Positions 27,457 through 37,677 are shown, counted from the first letter of the stretch. The stretch: 64,000 nt of DNA from an uncultured Pseudanabaenaceae cyanobacterium (GCA_937927915.1 CALGKB010000002.1:293763-357762); one strand, 5' to 3'. Translations and numbers: made by a program. The notes: a model not told the origin generated them from the sequence alone.

Positions 27457-29683
27457 AGCGTTGCAACAAATTCTTGAGGGCTTCCAAGGAAATGGGCTTC
27501 GTAATAAATTCCTTCATACCTGCAGCTAAACAGCGGTTGCGCTCCTCACTGTCACGGTGGGCAGTCATAGCCACGATCGTGGGGGGATTATCTATGTCCT
27601 GGAGCACCCGCTGGGCGACTGCTACCCCGTCTAAAATTGGCATTTCCACATCCATCAACACTAGGTCATACCTATTACTTTGAATTGCCTCTAGGGTAGC
27701 TATGCCATTGGTTGTCACATCCGCCGTATATCCCAGTTTAGTGAGCATCCGTAAAATTACTTTTTGATTGACAGGGTTATCTTCTGCCACTAGGATACGC
27801 AAGCCTTCGTGGGTCTCAGGAGGATAGGTAGTGAGAATTAAACGATCGATTTCTGCTAGTAGCAATTTGCCATCTATGGGCTTAAACATATAGCCATTGC
27901 ACCCCGCCTCCAAAATTTCTGCCTCATCATCTGCGTAGGAACTGGCAGTCAGTAACAAAATGGGGGTTTTTTTATCTGTCTTTCTGATTTCTCTCACCAT
28001 TGCCAAACCGTCCATAGTAGGCATCCGCCAATCCGTGAGAATAACGTGGGGTTGCCATTCCCGCCACAGATGCAAGGCACTCTCCCCATCTGCTGCTTCT
28101 TTCACCACAAACTGCGATCGGGTTAACAATGTGGAAAGATAGGCAAGATTAGTCGGCTCATCATCTACTAGGAGAATGCGATAACTTTGTTGGTTGTCTT
28201 CTAATGTAAGTACTGGTTCTGCTGTTGTCTCCTTAGGCGTAGTGGTAGAAACATTGCACAACAGAGAAAAGCTAAAGCGACTGCCCTCCCCCACCTTGCT
28301 TTCCACCTTGATTTCTCCCCCCATCAACTGCACAATTTTCTGGGAGATCGTCAACCCCAAACCCGTCCCCTCTGGGGATTTACGCCCCACCTGCGTCTGC
28401 CCAAAGGACTCAAAAATTAGCTTTTGTTCTGCTTCCGCAATGCCAACCCCTGTATCTGTGACCGCAAAATGCAGTAGTACCTGCTGCTCATTCTTTGCCT
28501 CTTGGGTGACAGAGAGGGTTACACTCCCCTGGTCTGTAAACTTAATGGCATTCCCTACCAGATTGATTAACACCTGGGAGAGCTTATCAGGGTCACCCAC
28601 TACCCAGCGGGGACTGTCTACTTGCCAATTGAGTTGAATCCCTTTTTCCTCTGCCCGCAGGCGAAACATTTCGTAAATTTGATGCAACCGATCGGGTAAG
28701 TCAAACACCAGTGGCTGCAGGACTATTTTCCCCGCTTCAATCTTGGAGAGTTCTAAAATTTCATTCACCAGTTTCAACAGATGATTACCGCTGTTTTGAA
28801 TGATTTTCAGGGTTTCAACTTGAGTGGGATTGAGGTTATCATCGAGGCTCAGCAGTTGAGCAAAGCCCAAAATGGCGTTGAGGGGGGTACGAATCTCGTG
28901 ACTCATCTGGGACAAAAATTCGCTCTTGGCGCGGTTTGCTCTCTCTGCCTGTTCTTTTGCCTCCTGTAATTCCTTAGTGCGCTGGGCAACTAAACGGTGG
29001 AGATAAGTCTCCTGCTCTTTACGCGCCGTAATATCAATAAATGTGGTGATGTAGGTGGGTTCTTTGACTAAAGTGAGTTCTGTAAAGGTCACCGCCGCCC
29101 AAAAATAGCTGCCATCCCCCCGCCGCATCCGTAACTCGTAGGTCTCCTGGGACTGGGCATTGACCGGGATGTTGGGATGAACCACAAACAATTCTGTCTG
29201 TTTCATGGTGAGGAGTTCCTCCGCTGCTATCCCCAATTCCCGTGTGGCGGTGCTGTTAGCATAGATAATCTGCTGGTCACTCTGGCGCTCAGCAATAATC
29301 CCCAGGGGCGTAGCCTCCGCAATGCGCCGAAATAACTCACGGTTCTGTTGGGCAATCTCGATCGTGTCTTTGTATAAATCCCACTCCATCCGATCGCCGT
29401 GGTCAGTAATGGTCTCCAGGACGATCTCCAAGTCTCGCTTTTCCTGCTGCAGAACTTCCAAAATCAATTCTAGGGCGGCTTCTGCGTGCTCCCGCTCCTT
29501 GATTTCCCGCTCCAGGCGCTTGGTAAGCTCGTAGAGGAGTTGCTCCACCCGATCGGAGTGGTTGACTGTAGTCTCTAGCAGCAATTCCATGTCTTGCTTT
29601 TCCTGCTCTAGCTCAGCAATCCTCTGTTTGAGTTGCTTCACCTCGTTGATTAGTTGCACACGCCGGAGCTGATGGAGAGCCAT
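27443..29683 (-). CDS. Hybrid sensor histidine kinase (coiled coil, PAS, HisKA, HATPase, two receivers)
   Basis: The 746-residue cytoplasmic protein starts with a long coiled coil (1-112) containing a duplicated block (28-51 and 81-104). A PAS-PAC unit follows (116-225), then the H-box SHEIRTPLNAILGF with His 262, an ATPase domain with GTGLGLTISQKIVQLMGG, receiver 1 (VDDEP, phospho-Asp in VILTDWRMPTMDG) and receiver 2 (AEDNPVNQ, LVLMDVEMPILDG). No membrane segment is visible. The stimulus is unknown. The 3' end overlaps menE by 14 bases. Confidence 0.92.
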   Translation of the reverse strand: MALHQLRRVQLINEVKQLKQRIAELEQEKQDMELLLETTVNHSDRVEQLLYELTKRLEREIKEREHAEAALELILEVLQQEKRDLEIVLETITDHGDRMEWDLYKDTIEIAQQNRELFRRIAEATPLGIIAERQSDQQIIYANSTATRELGIAAEELLTMKQTELFVVHPNIPVNAQSQETYELRMRRGDGSYFWAAVTFTELTLVKEPTYITTFIDITARKEQETYLHRLVAQRTKELQEAKEQAERANRAKSEFLSQMSHEIRTPLNAILGFAQLLSLDDNLNPTQVETLKIIQNSGNHLLKLVNEILELSKIEAGKIVLQPLVFDLPDRLHQIYEMFRLRAEEKGIQLNWQVDSPRWVVGDPDKLSQVLINLVGNAIKFTDQGSVTLSVTQEAKNEQQVLLHFAVTDTGVGIAEAEQKLIFESFGQTQVGRKSPEGTGLGLTISQKIVQLMGGEIKVESKVGEGSRFSFSLLCNVSTTTPKETTAEPVLTLEDNQQSYRILLVDDEPTNLAYLSTLLTRSQFVVKEAADGESALHLWREWQPHVILTDWRMPTMDGLAMVREIRKTDKKTPILLLTASSYADDEAEILEAGCNGYMFKPIDGKLLLAEIDRLILTTYPPETHEGLRILVAEDNPVNQKVILRMLTKLGYTADVTTNGIATLEAIQSNRYDLVLMDVEMPILDGVAVAQRVLQDIDNPPTIVAMTAHRDSEERNRCLAAGMKEFITKPISLEALKNLLQRYEGS

Positions 29684-29705
29684 AATTTTATCTGCCTATC
29701 CCTGA

Positions 29706-30074
29706 TCATGGTACAACTAAAACAGGGCAGGGGGAAAGGGTGATCACCCGCTGACTAACGCTTTCGCTAGTCTCCGTTACGCCCCGCGTACCCATGATAA
29801 TCAGGTCGCAGTTGAGTTCATCAGCCACATCGCAAATAACAAAGGCGGGCTTGCCTTCCCCTACCTTGGTTTCCGCGGCGATCCCTTCTGCTTCAAACAA
29901 CTGACGGGCATTCTCTAGGAGTTGCTCCACCTTCTCCCGCTCATCCTCCTCAGGGTCAACCACTGACAACAACAACAAGCGGGAATGGAAAGTTTTCACA
30001 AGACCCACTACGATTGGGACTGCTTGACGGGCTTCTAGACTGCTATCTACAGCAAAGAGAATCGTTGGGAACAT
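29706..30074 (-). CDS. Universal stress protein UspA family
   Basis: This 122-residue protein begins [18 protein letters not shown], with the beta-1 Asp that contacts ATP, and ends [22 protein letters not shown], the G-x2-G-x9-[ST] nucleotide loop region, followed by CPVLVVP. It is shorter than the usual 140-150 residues, the first helix-loop being trimmed. It is divergent from pgk with a 78-base gap, and 22 bases upstream of the histidine kinase gene on the same strand. Confidence 0.85.
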   Translation of the reverse strand: MFPTILFAVDSSLEARQAVPIVVGLVKTFHSRLLLLSVVDPEEDEREKVEQLLENARQLFEAEGIAAETKVGEGKPAFVICDVADELNCDLIIMGTRGVTETSESVSQRVITLSPCPVLVVP

Positions 30075-30152
30075 GATTCGCTACAATCAAAAGCAACTAC
30101 TACGGTAGCAAATAAACTTTTATATTCTTACTATTGTGGAGGAAAATTAAGC

Positions 30153-31373
30153 GTGGCGAAACAAACTTTAGCAAATCTCAAGGTGGAGGACTTGCAGGGA
30201 AAGCGGGTATTAGTGCGGGTAGACTTTAATGTACCCCAGGCAGACGATGGTTCCATCACCGATGATACCCGTATTCGGGCAGCGTTACCTACGATCAACC
30301 ACCTGATCAATGCGGGGGCAAAGACTATCCTCGTCACCCACCTGGGCAGACCGAAGGGGGACACCTTTGGGGAGCGGGCTAAAGATAAGCTGCGGGTCAA
30401 TCCTATCGCCGAGCGCCTGGCGCAGTTACTGCAAAAGCCTGTCCTCAAGTGTGATGACTGCATTGGGGATACAGTTGCCCAGCAGTTAGCAGGGCTGCAA
30501 AATGGCGATGTCGCCCTCCTGGAAAATGTGCGCTTCTACCCCGAAGAGGAAGCTAATGACCTGGAATTTGCCCGTAAGCTGGCAAGCCTGGCGGAAATCT
30601 ATGTCAATGATGCCTTTGGGGCAGCACACCGTGCCCATGCTTCTACTGCTGGGGTGGCGCAATTCCTGCAACCGGCTGTGGCGGGCTTCCTGCTGGATTT
30701 GGAGTTAAAGTACCTCAGTGGTGCCATTGACAATCCCCAGCGTCCCCTGGCAGCGATCATCGGGGGGTCTAAGGTGTCTAGCAAGATTGGGGTAATTGAG
30801 GCTCTCCTGGGTAAGGTCAACAAACTCCTAATTGGCGGGGGCATGATCTTCACCTTCTTCAAGGCGCGGGGCTTGCAGGTGGGGAAATCCCTGGTGGAAG
30901 AGGACAAACTGGACTTGGCGAAATCCCTGGAAGCTCTGGCAAAGGAACGGGGTGTGGAGTTACTGTTGCCGACGGATGTGGTGGTGGCGGATAAATTTGC
31001 CCCCGATGCCAATGCCCAAGTGGTCTCCATTGACAATATTCCCGCCGACTGGATGGGCTTGGATATTGGACCGCAAACCGTTGCTGCCTTTAAAGCCGCC
31101 CTGGCAGATTGTAAAACGGTGGTCTGGAATGGACCGATGGGGGTATTCGAGTTTGACCAGTTTGCCAAAGGGACGGAAGCGATCGCCCATGCCCTTGCCG
31201 AACTCACCAGTCAGGGCGCAATTACCATCATTGGCGGTGGGGACTCCGTAGCGGCGGTGGAAAAAGTGGGAGTTGCCGATCGGATGAGCCATATTTCCAC
31301 AGGGGGAGGTGCCAGTCTGGAACTCCTAGAGGGGAAAGTGTTACCGGGGATTGCGGCTTTAAGTGATGCCTAG
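30153..31373 (+). CDS. pgk: Phosphoglycerate kinase
   Basis: Pgk interconverts 3-phosphoglycerate and 1,3-bisphosphoglycerate in the Calvin cycle and glycolysis. The 406-residue protein has [21 protein letters not shown] in the N-domain, AHASTAG, and the ATP loop [14 protein letters not shown] near the C-terminus. The start is GTG at 30153 with GGAGG (30138-30142) 10 bases upstream. A promoter for tRNA-Leu begins right after its stop. Confidence 0.97.
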   Translation: MAKQTLANLKVEDLQGKRVLVRVDFNVPQADDGSITDDTRIRAALPTINHLINAGAKTILVTHLGRPKGDTFGERAKDKLRVNPIAERLAQLLQKPVLKCDDCIGDTVAQQLAGLQNGDVALLENVRFYPEEEANDLEFARKLASLAEIYVNDAFGAAHRAHASTAGVAQFLQPAVAGFLLDLELKYLSGAIDNPQRPLAAIIGGSKVSSKIGVIEALLGKVNKLLIGGGMIFTFFKARGLQVGKSLVEEDKLDLAKSLEALAKERGVELLLPTDVVVADKFAPDANAQVVSIDNIPADWMGLDIGPQTVAAFKAALADCKTVVWNGPMGVFEFDQFAKGTEAIAHALAELTSQGAITIIGGGDSVAAVEKVGVADRMSHISTGGGASLELLEGKVLPGIAALSDA

Positions 31374-31402
31374 TTGACAAAATTTGAGTTAGGATAGAAA
31401 AT
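31374..31402 (+). promoter_or_regulatory. Putative promoter of tRNA-Leu
   Basis: A consensus TTGACA (31374-31379) begins the base after the pgk stop. A weak -10 element GAAAAT (31397-31402) follows at a 17-base spacing; TAGAAA at 31395 is the alternative. The predicted start is around 31409, just ahead of the tRNA 5' end at 31418. Confidence 0.5.
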
Positions 31403-31417
31403 ACATAGCTCAGTGTT

Positions 31418-31499
31418 GCGGAACTGGCGGAATTGGTAGACGCGCATGTTTCAGGTACATGTGCCGCAAGGCTTGGGAGTTCGAGTCTCCCGTTCCGCA
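31418..31499 (+). tRNA. tRNA-Leu (anticodon CAG)
   Basis: The cloverleaf is complete. The acceptor stem is GCGGAAC (31418-31424) with GTTCCGC (31492-31498) and discriminator A at 31499. The D-loop contains GGCGGAATTGGTAGAC, and the anticodon stem CATGT/ACATG encloses TTCAGGT, giving anticodon CAG. A short variable arm follows, with the T-arm GGGAGTTCGAGTCTCCC. The 82-base length and long variable arm fit a class II leucine tRNA. CCA is not encoded. Confidence 0.96.
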
Positions 31500-33049
31500 C
31501 TCCAAGGTGGCTACTGCTTCTATTCTTACTCTTTTTACTGATGGGGGGGTGTGGCTTTCGCCAGGAGCGCTCTCCCCAAATTGTTATTGGCACAACTAGT
31601 CAAATCCGTACCCTTGACCCCGCTGATGCCTACGAGTTTCTAGCGGGCAATATTTTGACCTATGTTACCGATCGGCTGTATACCTATGCTCCCCAGGGGA
31701 CAGATGTAGTGCCCCAGTTGGCGGCGGATTTTCCTCAGGTCAGTGGGGATGGCTTGGTCTATCGCATTCCCCTGCGGCGGGGGGTGAAGTTCCACGATGG
31801 CAGTGAGTTTAACAGTGGGGCAATGGCTTTTTCTCTGCGCCGCTTTATGGACAGTGGTGGTGCTCCTAGTTTTTTGCTGCGGGAGGTCATCGATCGTTTG
31901 GCAACCCCTGACCCCTATACCCTGGTGATCTACTTAAAAACGCCGGTGCCTTTTTTTCTGAAATTGTTGGCGTTTCCGGGCGCGGGGGCGGTGTCCCCCC
32001 AGTTCTATCAAGGGCAGGGAGAATTTATCACCGATCGGGTGGTGGGCACGGGACCCTATCTGCTGACGGAGTATAGACCAGGTCGGATTTTGAGATTGCG
32101 CCCTTTTCCGGACTACTGGGGGGAGAAGGCAAAGAATGAGGGCATAGATATTCAGTTTTTTGCTACCAGTGCGAACTTGCTCAACGCCCTTAAAACAGGG
32201 GCAGTGGATGTAGTTTGGCAGACCCTCAGTCCCTACCAAATTAAAAGCTTGCAGCGGCAGCAATGGCAGATGGTAACGGGGGCAAGTGCCACTATTTTGT
32301 ACATGAGCTTGAATGTCACCCAGCCTCCCCTCAGTGATCTGCGGGTTAGACAGGCGCTAGCCTTAGCCATCGACCGCGAACTAGTTGCCGATCGGGTATT
32401 TATGGGGCAGCGTATTCCCCTCTACAGTCTCTTACCCACGACCTTGCCAGAGTCCCGTCCAGTGTTTTACCGCCATGTGCCCCAGGCAAAGGCACTGTTG
32501 AGGGAGGCAGGCTATAGCCCCGATCGTCCTGCCCAAATCAGTTTGTGGTACTCCCCTCGCTATGGGGGGAATGGGGATTTAATTGCTACTACGCTCAAAG
32601 CAGCCCTAGAGAGGGATTTAGGGGGAATGCTGCGCTTGCAACTGGAACCCGTAGAACCTACCACTGCCTATGCCTTGATCGAGGAGGGGGTTTACCCCGC
32701 CTTTCTCTTTGATTGGGTGCCAGATATTCTAGACAGTGATAATTTTCTGCAGCCCTTTTTAACCTGCGACCGCCAGGAAAATAATGTCTGTTTGGCGGGG
32801 AGTACAGCCTTTCAGGGGTCTTTCTTTTTTGATGCCGAACTAGACAAATTGGTCAGACAGCAACGGCAGATACAGCAGCCCAAGGTGCGAGAGGAGATGA
32901 TCCAGCGCATTCAAGCCCTCACCGCCACCTATGTCCCCTTTATCCCCCTCTGGCAAAATCGGGAGTATGTGTTCCATAGTCCCCAGGTCAGGGATGTCCG
33001 CCTCCTGGCTAACCAAATGCTTGACCTAAGCCGTATGACCGTTGACTAG
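31433..33049 (+). CDS. ABC-transporter peptide/nickel-binding lipoprotein (start unresolved)
   Basis: This is a family 5 extracellular solute-binding protein (DppA/OppA/NikA type). It has a lipoprotein signal ([15 protein letters not shown]) followed by [18 protein letters not shown] and the C-terminal [18 protein letters not shown]. It probably captures oligopeptides or a metal chelate in the periplasm; no permease or ATPase gene is adjacent. The open frame begins at a TTG at 31433 inside tRNA-Leu. The only canonical start after the tRNA is ATG 31541, which would delete nearly the whole signal peptide. The 3' end overlaps pdxJ by 24 bases. Confidence 0.85.
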   Translation: MVDAHVSGTCAARLGSSSLPFRTPRWLLLLFLLFLLMGGCGFRQERSPQIVIGTTSQIRTLDPADAYEFLAGNILTYVTDRLYTYAPQGTDVVPQLAADFPQVSGDGLVYRIPLRRGVKFHDGSEFNSGAMAFSLRRFMDSGGAPSFLLREVIDRLATPDPYTLVIYLKTPVPFFLKLLAFPGAGAVSPQFYQGQGEFITDRVVGTGPYLLTEYRPGRILRLRPFPDYWGEKAKNEGIDIQFFATSANLLNALKTGAVDVVWQTLSPYQIKSLQRQQWQMVTGASATILYMSLNVTQPPLSDLRVRQALALAIDRELVADRVFMGQRIPLYSLLPTTLPESRPVFYRHVPQAKALLREAGYSPDRPAQISLWYSPRYGGNGDLIATTLKAALERDLGGMLRLQLEPVEPTTAYALIEEGVYPAFLFDWVPDILDSDNFLQPFLTCDRQENNVCLAGSTAFQGSFFFDAELDKLVRQQRQIQQPKVREEMIQRIQALTATYVPFIPLWQNREYVFHSPQVRDVRLLANQMLDLSRMTVD

Positions 33050-33763
33050 GAGCGCCTTCATCTCCCGCACTGCCCGATCGAGTCCCACTAGTACTGCCCG
33101 ACTGATGATGCTGTGCCCGATGTTTAATTCTTCCATGCCAGGGATTTGAGCAATGGGCTGTACATTCCAGTAGGTCAAGCCGTGCCCCGCATTGAGCCGC
33201 AGCCCCAAACTGAGGGCGATCGCTGCTCCTTGTTGTAGAATTTCCAGCTCCCTAGCGCGGTCAGCTTCCGTCTGCGCATTAGCGTAGGTACCGGTGTGCA
33301 GTTCTACAAACCTCGCCCTTATCTGCGCTGCTGCCTCTAGTTGCCCCCGATCGGGGTCGATAAAAATACTGACGGGGATACCCTCCCTCTGGAGAGTCAA
33401 GACGACTTCCTGCAACCGATCGCGCTGACCAACCACATCCAGCCCCCCTTCTGTGGTGATTTCCTCCCGCCTTTCTGGCACCAAGGTCACATAGTCAGGG
33501 CGAATATCGAGGGCAATTTGCACCATCTCAGGGGTAGGAGCCATTTCCAAATTCAAGTGGGTACGCACCACCTGGCGTAGGAGACGCACATCCCGTTCCT
33601 GAATATGGCGGCGGTCCTCCCGTAAATGGACAGTAATACCGTCTGCCCCCGCTAACTCCGCAATTACTGCCGCTGCCACAGGGTCAGGTTCCACTGTACG
33701 GCGGGCTTGGCGAATAGTGGCGATATGGTCAATGTTAACGCCCAGGGTGGGTCTAGTAGGCAT
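33026..33763 (-). CDS. pdxJ: Pyridoxine 5'-phosphate synthase PdxJ
   Basis: PdxJ closes the ring of vitamin B6 from 1-deoxyxylulose-5-phosphate and 3-amino-acetone phosphate. The 245-residue protein starts [19 protein letters not shown] and has [32 protein letters not shown], and [12 protein letters not shown], all diagnostic of the TIM-barrel family. Its start overlaps the ndhJ stop by 11 bases, so it may be read from the ndhCKJ transcript. It is convergent with the solute-binding protein. Confidence 0.96.
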   Translation of the reverse strand: MPTRPTLGVNIDHIATIRQARRTVEPDPVAAAVIAELAGADGITVHLREDRRHIQERDVRLLRQVVRTHLNLEMAPTPEMVQIALDIRPDYVTLVPERREEITTEGGLDVVGQRDRLQEVVLTLQREGIPVSIFIDPDRGQLEAAAQIRARFVELHTGTYANAQTEADRARELEILQQGAAIALSLGLRLNAGHGLTYWNVQPIAQIPGMEELNIGHSIISRAVLVGLDRAVREMKALLVNGHTA

Positions 33764-34262
33764 CCTGCAGCTCGTAGAAATCGGGGGTGATATAGTCCTT
33801 GCGCATAGGATAACCCACCCAGTCCTCCGGCATCAATATCCGCTTCAGGTTGGGGTGCCCCTCGTAGATAATGCCATACATATCGTAGGACTCCCGCTCC
33901 TGCCAGTCTGCCGTGCGCCAAATCCAATAGACGGAGGGGACACGGGGGTCATGGCGAGGTAGGAATACCTTTACCCGCACTTCTTCGGGGCGATCGGCAT
34001 CATCGCTCATCTTGACCAAATGGTAGACACTCACCAAATCCTCCCCCGGTCCGGCATCATAGCCACACTGACACATAAGGTAGTTAAAGCCGTAGGCATA
34101 GAGGGCAGTGGCAAAGGGCAGGAGATATTCCCGTTGCACTTTGAGGATGGGTACCCCCTGGTGGTCTAAGCCCAAAAATTCATGGTCAAAGCCATTCTGC
34201 TGCAGCCACTCCGAGACCGCCGGCCTAGTGACGATCGCTCCTCCTTCCTGTACTTCGCTCAT
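33753..34262 (-). CDS. ndhJ: NDH-1 subunit J
   Basis: NdhJ is the 30-kDa-like subunit of the hydrophilic arm of cyanobacterial NDH-1, used in respiration and photosystem I cyclic flow. The 169-residue protein has the conserved run [19 protein letters not shown] and [17 protein letters not shown] near the C-terminus. It overlaps ndhK by 4 bases (ATGA) and pdxJ by 11. Confidence 0.97.
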   Translation of the reverse strand: MSEVQEGGAIVTRPAVSEWLQQNGFDHEFLGLDHQGVPILKVQREYLLPFATALYAYGFNYLMCQCGYDAGPGEDLVSVYHLVKMSDDADRPEEVRVKVFLPRHDPRVPSVYWIWRTADWQERESYDMYGIIYEGHPNLKRILMPEDWVGYPMRKDYITPDFYELQDAY

Positions 34263-35029
34263 CTTTCCACTTCCACTGCTTGTTCTTTTTTGATTGCCTC
34301 CAGGGCTGGTAGAGGAATACCCGCTGCCATCAGTTCCTTGGGTGGCGTCGATCGGCTGGGTGCCTCCAGGTATTTACCAGTGAGAATGGGGTCAACCACT
34401 TTCATCTCGTGGCGAACGGTGTAGTAGCGGTGTGTCCGTGTAATCTGTGCCCGTTGGGCAAAACCCTCTGCTCCAATTTTTTTTCGCAGCTTGATGATGG
34501 CATCCATAATCGCTTCGGGGCGGGGCGGACAACCGGGGATATACACATCTACAGGAATCAGTTTATCCACCCCCCGCACAGTAGTATAGGAGTCCGTGCT
34601 GAACATCCCCCCTGTAATTGTACAAGCCCCCATGGCAATCACGTACTTCGGCTCTGCCATTTGTTCGTAAAGGCGTACGAGGGCGGGAGCCATCTTCATC
34701 GTAATTGTGCCCGCTGTGATAATCAAATCGGCTTGGCGGGGTGTGGAACGGGGCAACAGACCAAAGCGATCGAAGTCAAAGCGAGAGCCAATCATCGCCG
34801 CAAACTCGATAAAGCAGCAGCTAGTGCCGTAGAGAAGGGGCCATAGGCTAGACATCCGCGCCCAGTTGTAGAGGTCATTGAGAGTAGTCAAAACCACATT
34901 GTTGGACAAATCCTGGGTCACCTGGGGTTGCTCGATCGGGTTGATCAGCCGTTGTTTTTGTTCGTCGATACTAAAATCCAAACCGACATTCTCTGCCTTT
35001 AAGACCATTCCAAAGCTCCTTTGCGCCAA
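34259..35029 (-). CDS. ndhK: NDH-1 subunit K (iron-sulfur)
   Basis: NdhK carries the terminal N2 [4Fe-4S] cluster of NDH-1. The 256-residue protein shows the ligand Cys pair in [12 protein letters not shown], plus [10 protein letters not shown] and [10 protein letters not shown]. Start at 35029 gives [14 protein letters not shown]; the internal ATG at 35008 is possible and would leave a shorter overlap with ndhC. The N-terminal extension before [11 protein letters not shown] varies among cyanobacteria. Confidence 0.97.
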   Translation of the reverse strand: MAQRSFGMVLKAENVGLDFSIDEQKQRLINPIEQPQVTQDLSNNVVLTTLNDLYNWARMSSLWPLLYGTSCCFIEFAAMIGSRFDFDRFGLLPRSTPRQADLIITAGTITMKMAPALVRLYEQMAEPKYVIAMGACTITGGMFSTDSYTTVRGVDKLIPVDVYIPGCPPRPEAIMDAIIKLRKKIGAEGFAQRAQITRTHRYYTVRHEMKVVDPILTGKYLEAPSRSTPPKELMAAGIPLPALEAIKKEQAVEVER

Positions 35030-35358
35030 GCGTAGACAAGACCTAGTACTAGGATAGCAATAAAAATTAGTGCCTCGATGAAAGCAAATAGCCCCAGCTG
35101 GTTAAATGCCACCGCCCAGGGGTAAAGAAAGACGGTTTCTACATCAAAAATCACAAATGCTAGGGCAAACATATAGTAGCGGATATTGAACTGAATCCAA
35201 GCGCCGCCAATGGGTTCACAGCCCGATTCGTAGGTAGTGAAATTGCCAGGACCCACCGCCTTGGGGCGTAGCAGCCAGGACAAGCCTAGAGCTAAACTCG
35301 GTACCAAAATACAGACCAATGTGAATACCAGCAGATAGCCGTAACCTTGCAGAACCAA
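34999..35358 (-). CDS. ndhC: NDH-1 subunit C
   Basis: NdhC is a small membrane-arm subunit at the quinone site. The 119-residue protein has three hydrophobic helices and the conserved segments [41 protein letters not shown] and the C-terminus WRKGALEWS. It heads ndhC-ndhK-ndhJ, and its end overlaps the ndhK frame by up to 31 bases. Confidence 0.97.
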   Translation of the reverse strand: MVLQGYGYLLVFTLVCILVPSLALGLSWLLRPKAVGPGNFTTYESGCEPIGGAWIQFNIRYYMFALAFVIFDVETVFLYPWAVAFNQLGLFAFIEALIFIAILVLGLVYAWRKGALEWS

Positions 35359-35434
35359 CTTTGCACCTCTCCATTGCTCCCCCTCTATTCAACCACAAGC
35401 TAGTCCCTTTGGGCATCAAATTCCCTAATCTTGC

Positions 35435-35920
35435 CTATAGAGAATCCCTAAACTCAAAGTGTTCATAGACCTCAAAGGGTTGCTCAATCCACACATTCTC
35501 CGGCACCTCTGCCACAAAGTAGTCAGGGCGATATTTACTGCCGCTTTTGTACCACAACACCCCTGTCCGCACCGCCGTTAGTACATAGCGAGCCTTGATC
35601 CATGCCAGGGTCTGTACAATTGTTGCCCCAGAATCCACCAGGTCATCCACTAACAAAAGCCGATCGGGTAAGGTAGGAGTAGTCATAGTAATTGCCTCGG
35701 CAATAATTAATTCCCCCCGCTGTTGCGCGCGATAGGAAGAAGTAGCTAAAATTGCCAGGGGGCAGTGAAAAATACGGGACAAAATATCCCCCACCCGCAA
35801 CCCCCCCCGTGCCAAACAGAGAATGCCATTGAAACCATAGCCCGATCGGTAAATTGCCACGGCCAACTCCTCAATGAGATGATGATATTCCTCCCAACTA
35901 ACTACTTTTTTAGTGGACAT
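35435..35920 (-). CDS. Purine-type phosphoribosyltransferase (Gpt-like)
   Basis: This is a type I phosphoribosyltransferase of 161 residues. It has the PRPP motif RLLLVDDLVDSGATIVQTL and an N-terminal GILCLARGGLRVGDILS. These match the xanthine/guanine/hypoxanthine salvage group, which converts free bases to nucleotides in the cytosol. Base specificity is not readable. It lies upstream of ndhC on the same strand with a 76-base gap, and is divergent from remA. Confidence 0.82.
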   Translation of the reverse strand: MSTKKVVSWEEYHHLIEELAVAIYRSGYGFNGILCLARGGLRVGDILSRIFHCPLAILATSSYRAQQRGELIIAEAITMTTPTLPDRLLLVDDLVDSGATIVQTLAWIKARYVLTAVRTGVLWYKSGSKYRPDYFVAEVPENVWIEQPFEVYEHFEFRDSL

Positions 35921-36063
35921 TCAGGGCAAAAATTACGGTAGCCAAGCTAGTGTAGTACAACATAGGGAATTTTAGCCAGTGGCGGCAAGCGGCAGACATA
36001 TTCTAACAAATTGGGGGGCAGATTCAGGTAATATAGCTGTAGATAGCGCTCTCCCCTGCTTTT

Positions 36064-36363
36064 ATGGACATCAAGCTTATCAATATCGGTTTTGGGAACA
36101 TAGTGTCTGGAAATCGAGTGATTGCGATCGTCAGTCCAGAGTCCGCACCCATCAAAAGAATTATCAGCGATGCCAAAGAACGGGGACAGCTCATTGATGC
36201 CACCTACGGCAGACGCACCCGCGCGGTTATAATCACAGACTCTTCCCATGTGGTTTTATCCGCCATTCAACCGGAGACCGTCGCTAACCGCTTTATGCTG
36301 AGTAAGGAAATCAACGAGGCTAAAGACGCCCATGACTCCAAAGACAGTGGCAAAGGTCGATAA
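36064..36363 (+). CDS. remA: RemA-like (DUF370) protein
   Basis: The 99-residue protein has [52 protein letters not shown], and [16 protein letters not shown], which define the DUF370/RemA family. In Bacillus RemA is a DNA-binding activator of matrix and osmotic genes; the cyanobacterial role is not established. It overlaps the downstream gmk by 32 bases, and this remA-gmk order is also seen in other bacteria. Confidence 0.9.
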   Translation: MDIKLINIGFGNIVSGNRVIAIVSPESAPIKRIISDAKERGQLIDATYGRRTRAVIITDSSHVVLSAIQPETVANRFMLSKEINEAKDAHDSKDSGKGR

Positions 36364-36955
36364 GGGGGGCTTGATCGTAATTACCGGTCCCAGCGGTGTG
36401 GGCAAGGGAACCCTCCTCAACCGCCTGTGCCAGCGCTACCCCGATCTATTCCGCCTCTCCGTATCCGTGACCACCCGATCGCCCCGTCCCCAGGAAGTGG
36501 ATGGCAGGGAATATTTCTTTTGGGACAGGCAGAAATTTGAGCAGGCAAGACAGGCGGGCTTTTTTTTGGAATGGGCAGAATACGCAGATAACCTCTACGG
36601 TACGCCCAAACAACAGGTAGAAGACACGATCGCCCAGGGCAAATGGGTTTTGCTAGAAATTGACCTGGAAGGGGCAAGGCAAATCGCCCAAACTTTTCCT
36701 GAAGCATTGCGCATTTTTATTGCTCCCCCCTCTATGGCGGTACTAGAAGAAAGACTAAGAAAACGCTTAACCGACTCGGAAGAAGCGATCGCCAAGAGAT
36801 TAGCCCATGCGGCAATTGAAATGGCAGCCATGGATGAATTTGACTATGTTATTGTCAACGACGACCTGGAGGAAGCAGTGGCAGAATTGGAAACCGCTAT
36901 TTTAGGAGAAGAAACATGGCAAAAATCGGCAAACTCCTCCTCTGGTTCATCCTAG
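36332..36955 (+). CDS. gmk: Guanylate kinase
   Basis: Gmk phosphorylates GMP to GDP. The 207-residue protein has the P-loop [15 protein letters not shown], the GMP-binding [18 protein letters not shown], and [23 protein letters not shown]. The N-terminal 13 residues come from the stretch overlapping remA; an alternative start there is possible. It overlaps the AsmA-like gene by 40 bases. Confidence 0.96.
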   Translation: MTPKTVAKVDKGGLIVITGPSGVGKGTLLNRLCQRYPDLFRLSVSVTTRSPRPQEVDGREYFFWDRQKFEQARQAGFFLEWAEYADNLYGTPKQQVEDTIAQGKWVLLEIDLEGARQIAQTFPEALRIFIAPPSMAVLEERLRKRLTDSEEAIAKRLAHAAIEMAAMDEFDYVIVNDDLEEAVAELETAILGEETWQKSANSSSGSS

Positions 36956-37677
36956 GGTTGGTACTGGTCTTATCCCTCGCCCTGGGGTTTGTATGGCTGC
37001 GGGGGGGGGAAATGACGCGGGTTACTCTAGCAGAGGCAATTAACAGAGCATTGGGGACTCCCACACAAATTGCCAACGTCCAACTTAATCCCTTCCTGGG
37101 AAATTTAACTATTGCCCAAATTAACTTGAGTAATCCTACGGGACTGACCGAGCCATATTTTATGCAGATTAACGGCTTAAATGTCACAGTGAAACCCCTA
37201 TCCCTGCTGCAGCCCGTCGTAGAAATCACCAACTTGCAAATTGACAATTGGAATATCAATGTAGAACAGGGTTGGTCCAAGGGGAACATCAGTGAAATCG
37301 TCAAATATGTGCAGGAGCAACAGCCCGCCACCCCCGTCAAAGATAGCCATCCTCACCCCCCTAAAAAGTTCACCTCTGGACGAGTCAGTATTGGGCAAAT
37401 CAACACCAAACTGCGCCTAGATTTCTTTAACCAGCGCCTCGAGCGGGAATTTAATCTGCGTAACATCACCTTGCAAAATGTCACCTCCGACAACGTAGGG
37501 GCAGTAATTTTGGAACAATACATCACCCGTCTAGTTGCCCAAACCCTGCGCACTGTGATTGGAGAAAATCGCCAACAGATACAGCAAAGTTTACCCCAAC
37601 TCCCCAACCTTCCCTTCCTAAAAAGCGACCCCCTGCAATTCCTGCAGGAACTAATCGATCGGTTACCCCCACCCTAA
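36916..37677 (+). CDS. AsmA-like (DUF748-type) membrane-anchored protein
   Basis: The 253-residue protein has one N-terminal membrane helix ([20 protein letters not shown]) followed by a beta-rich periplasmic region. This includes NVQLNPFLGNLTIAQINLSNPTG, which resembles the AsmA/TamB-like and DUF748 repeating grooves proposed for lipid transport between membranes. The resemblance is to a fold class, so function is uncertain. The start sits inside gmk (40-base overlap). Confidence 0.7.
   Translation: MAKIGKLLLWFILGLVLVLSLALGFVWLRGGEMTRVTLAEAINRALGTPTQIANVQLNPFLGNLTIAQINLSNPTGLTEPYFMQINGLNVTVKPLSLLQPVVEITNLQIDNWNINVEQGWSKGNISEIVKYVQEQQPATPVKDSHPHPPKKFTSGRVSIGQINTKLRLDFFNQRLEREFNLRNITLQNVTSDNVGAVILEQYITRLVAQTLRTVIGENRQQIQQSLPQLPNLPFLKSDPLQFLQELIDRLPPP

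Noticed and set aside
30599..31207. Antisense open frame of 202 codons inside pgk
   Set aside because: It mirrors the codon bias of pgk and shows no family motif.
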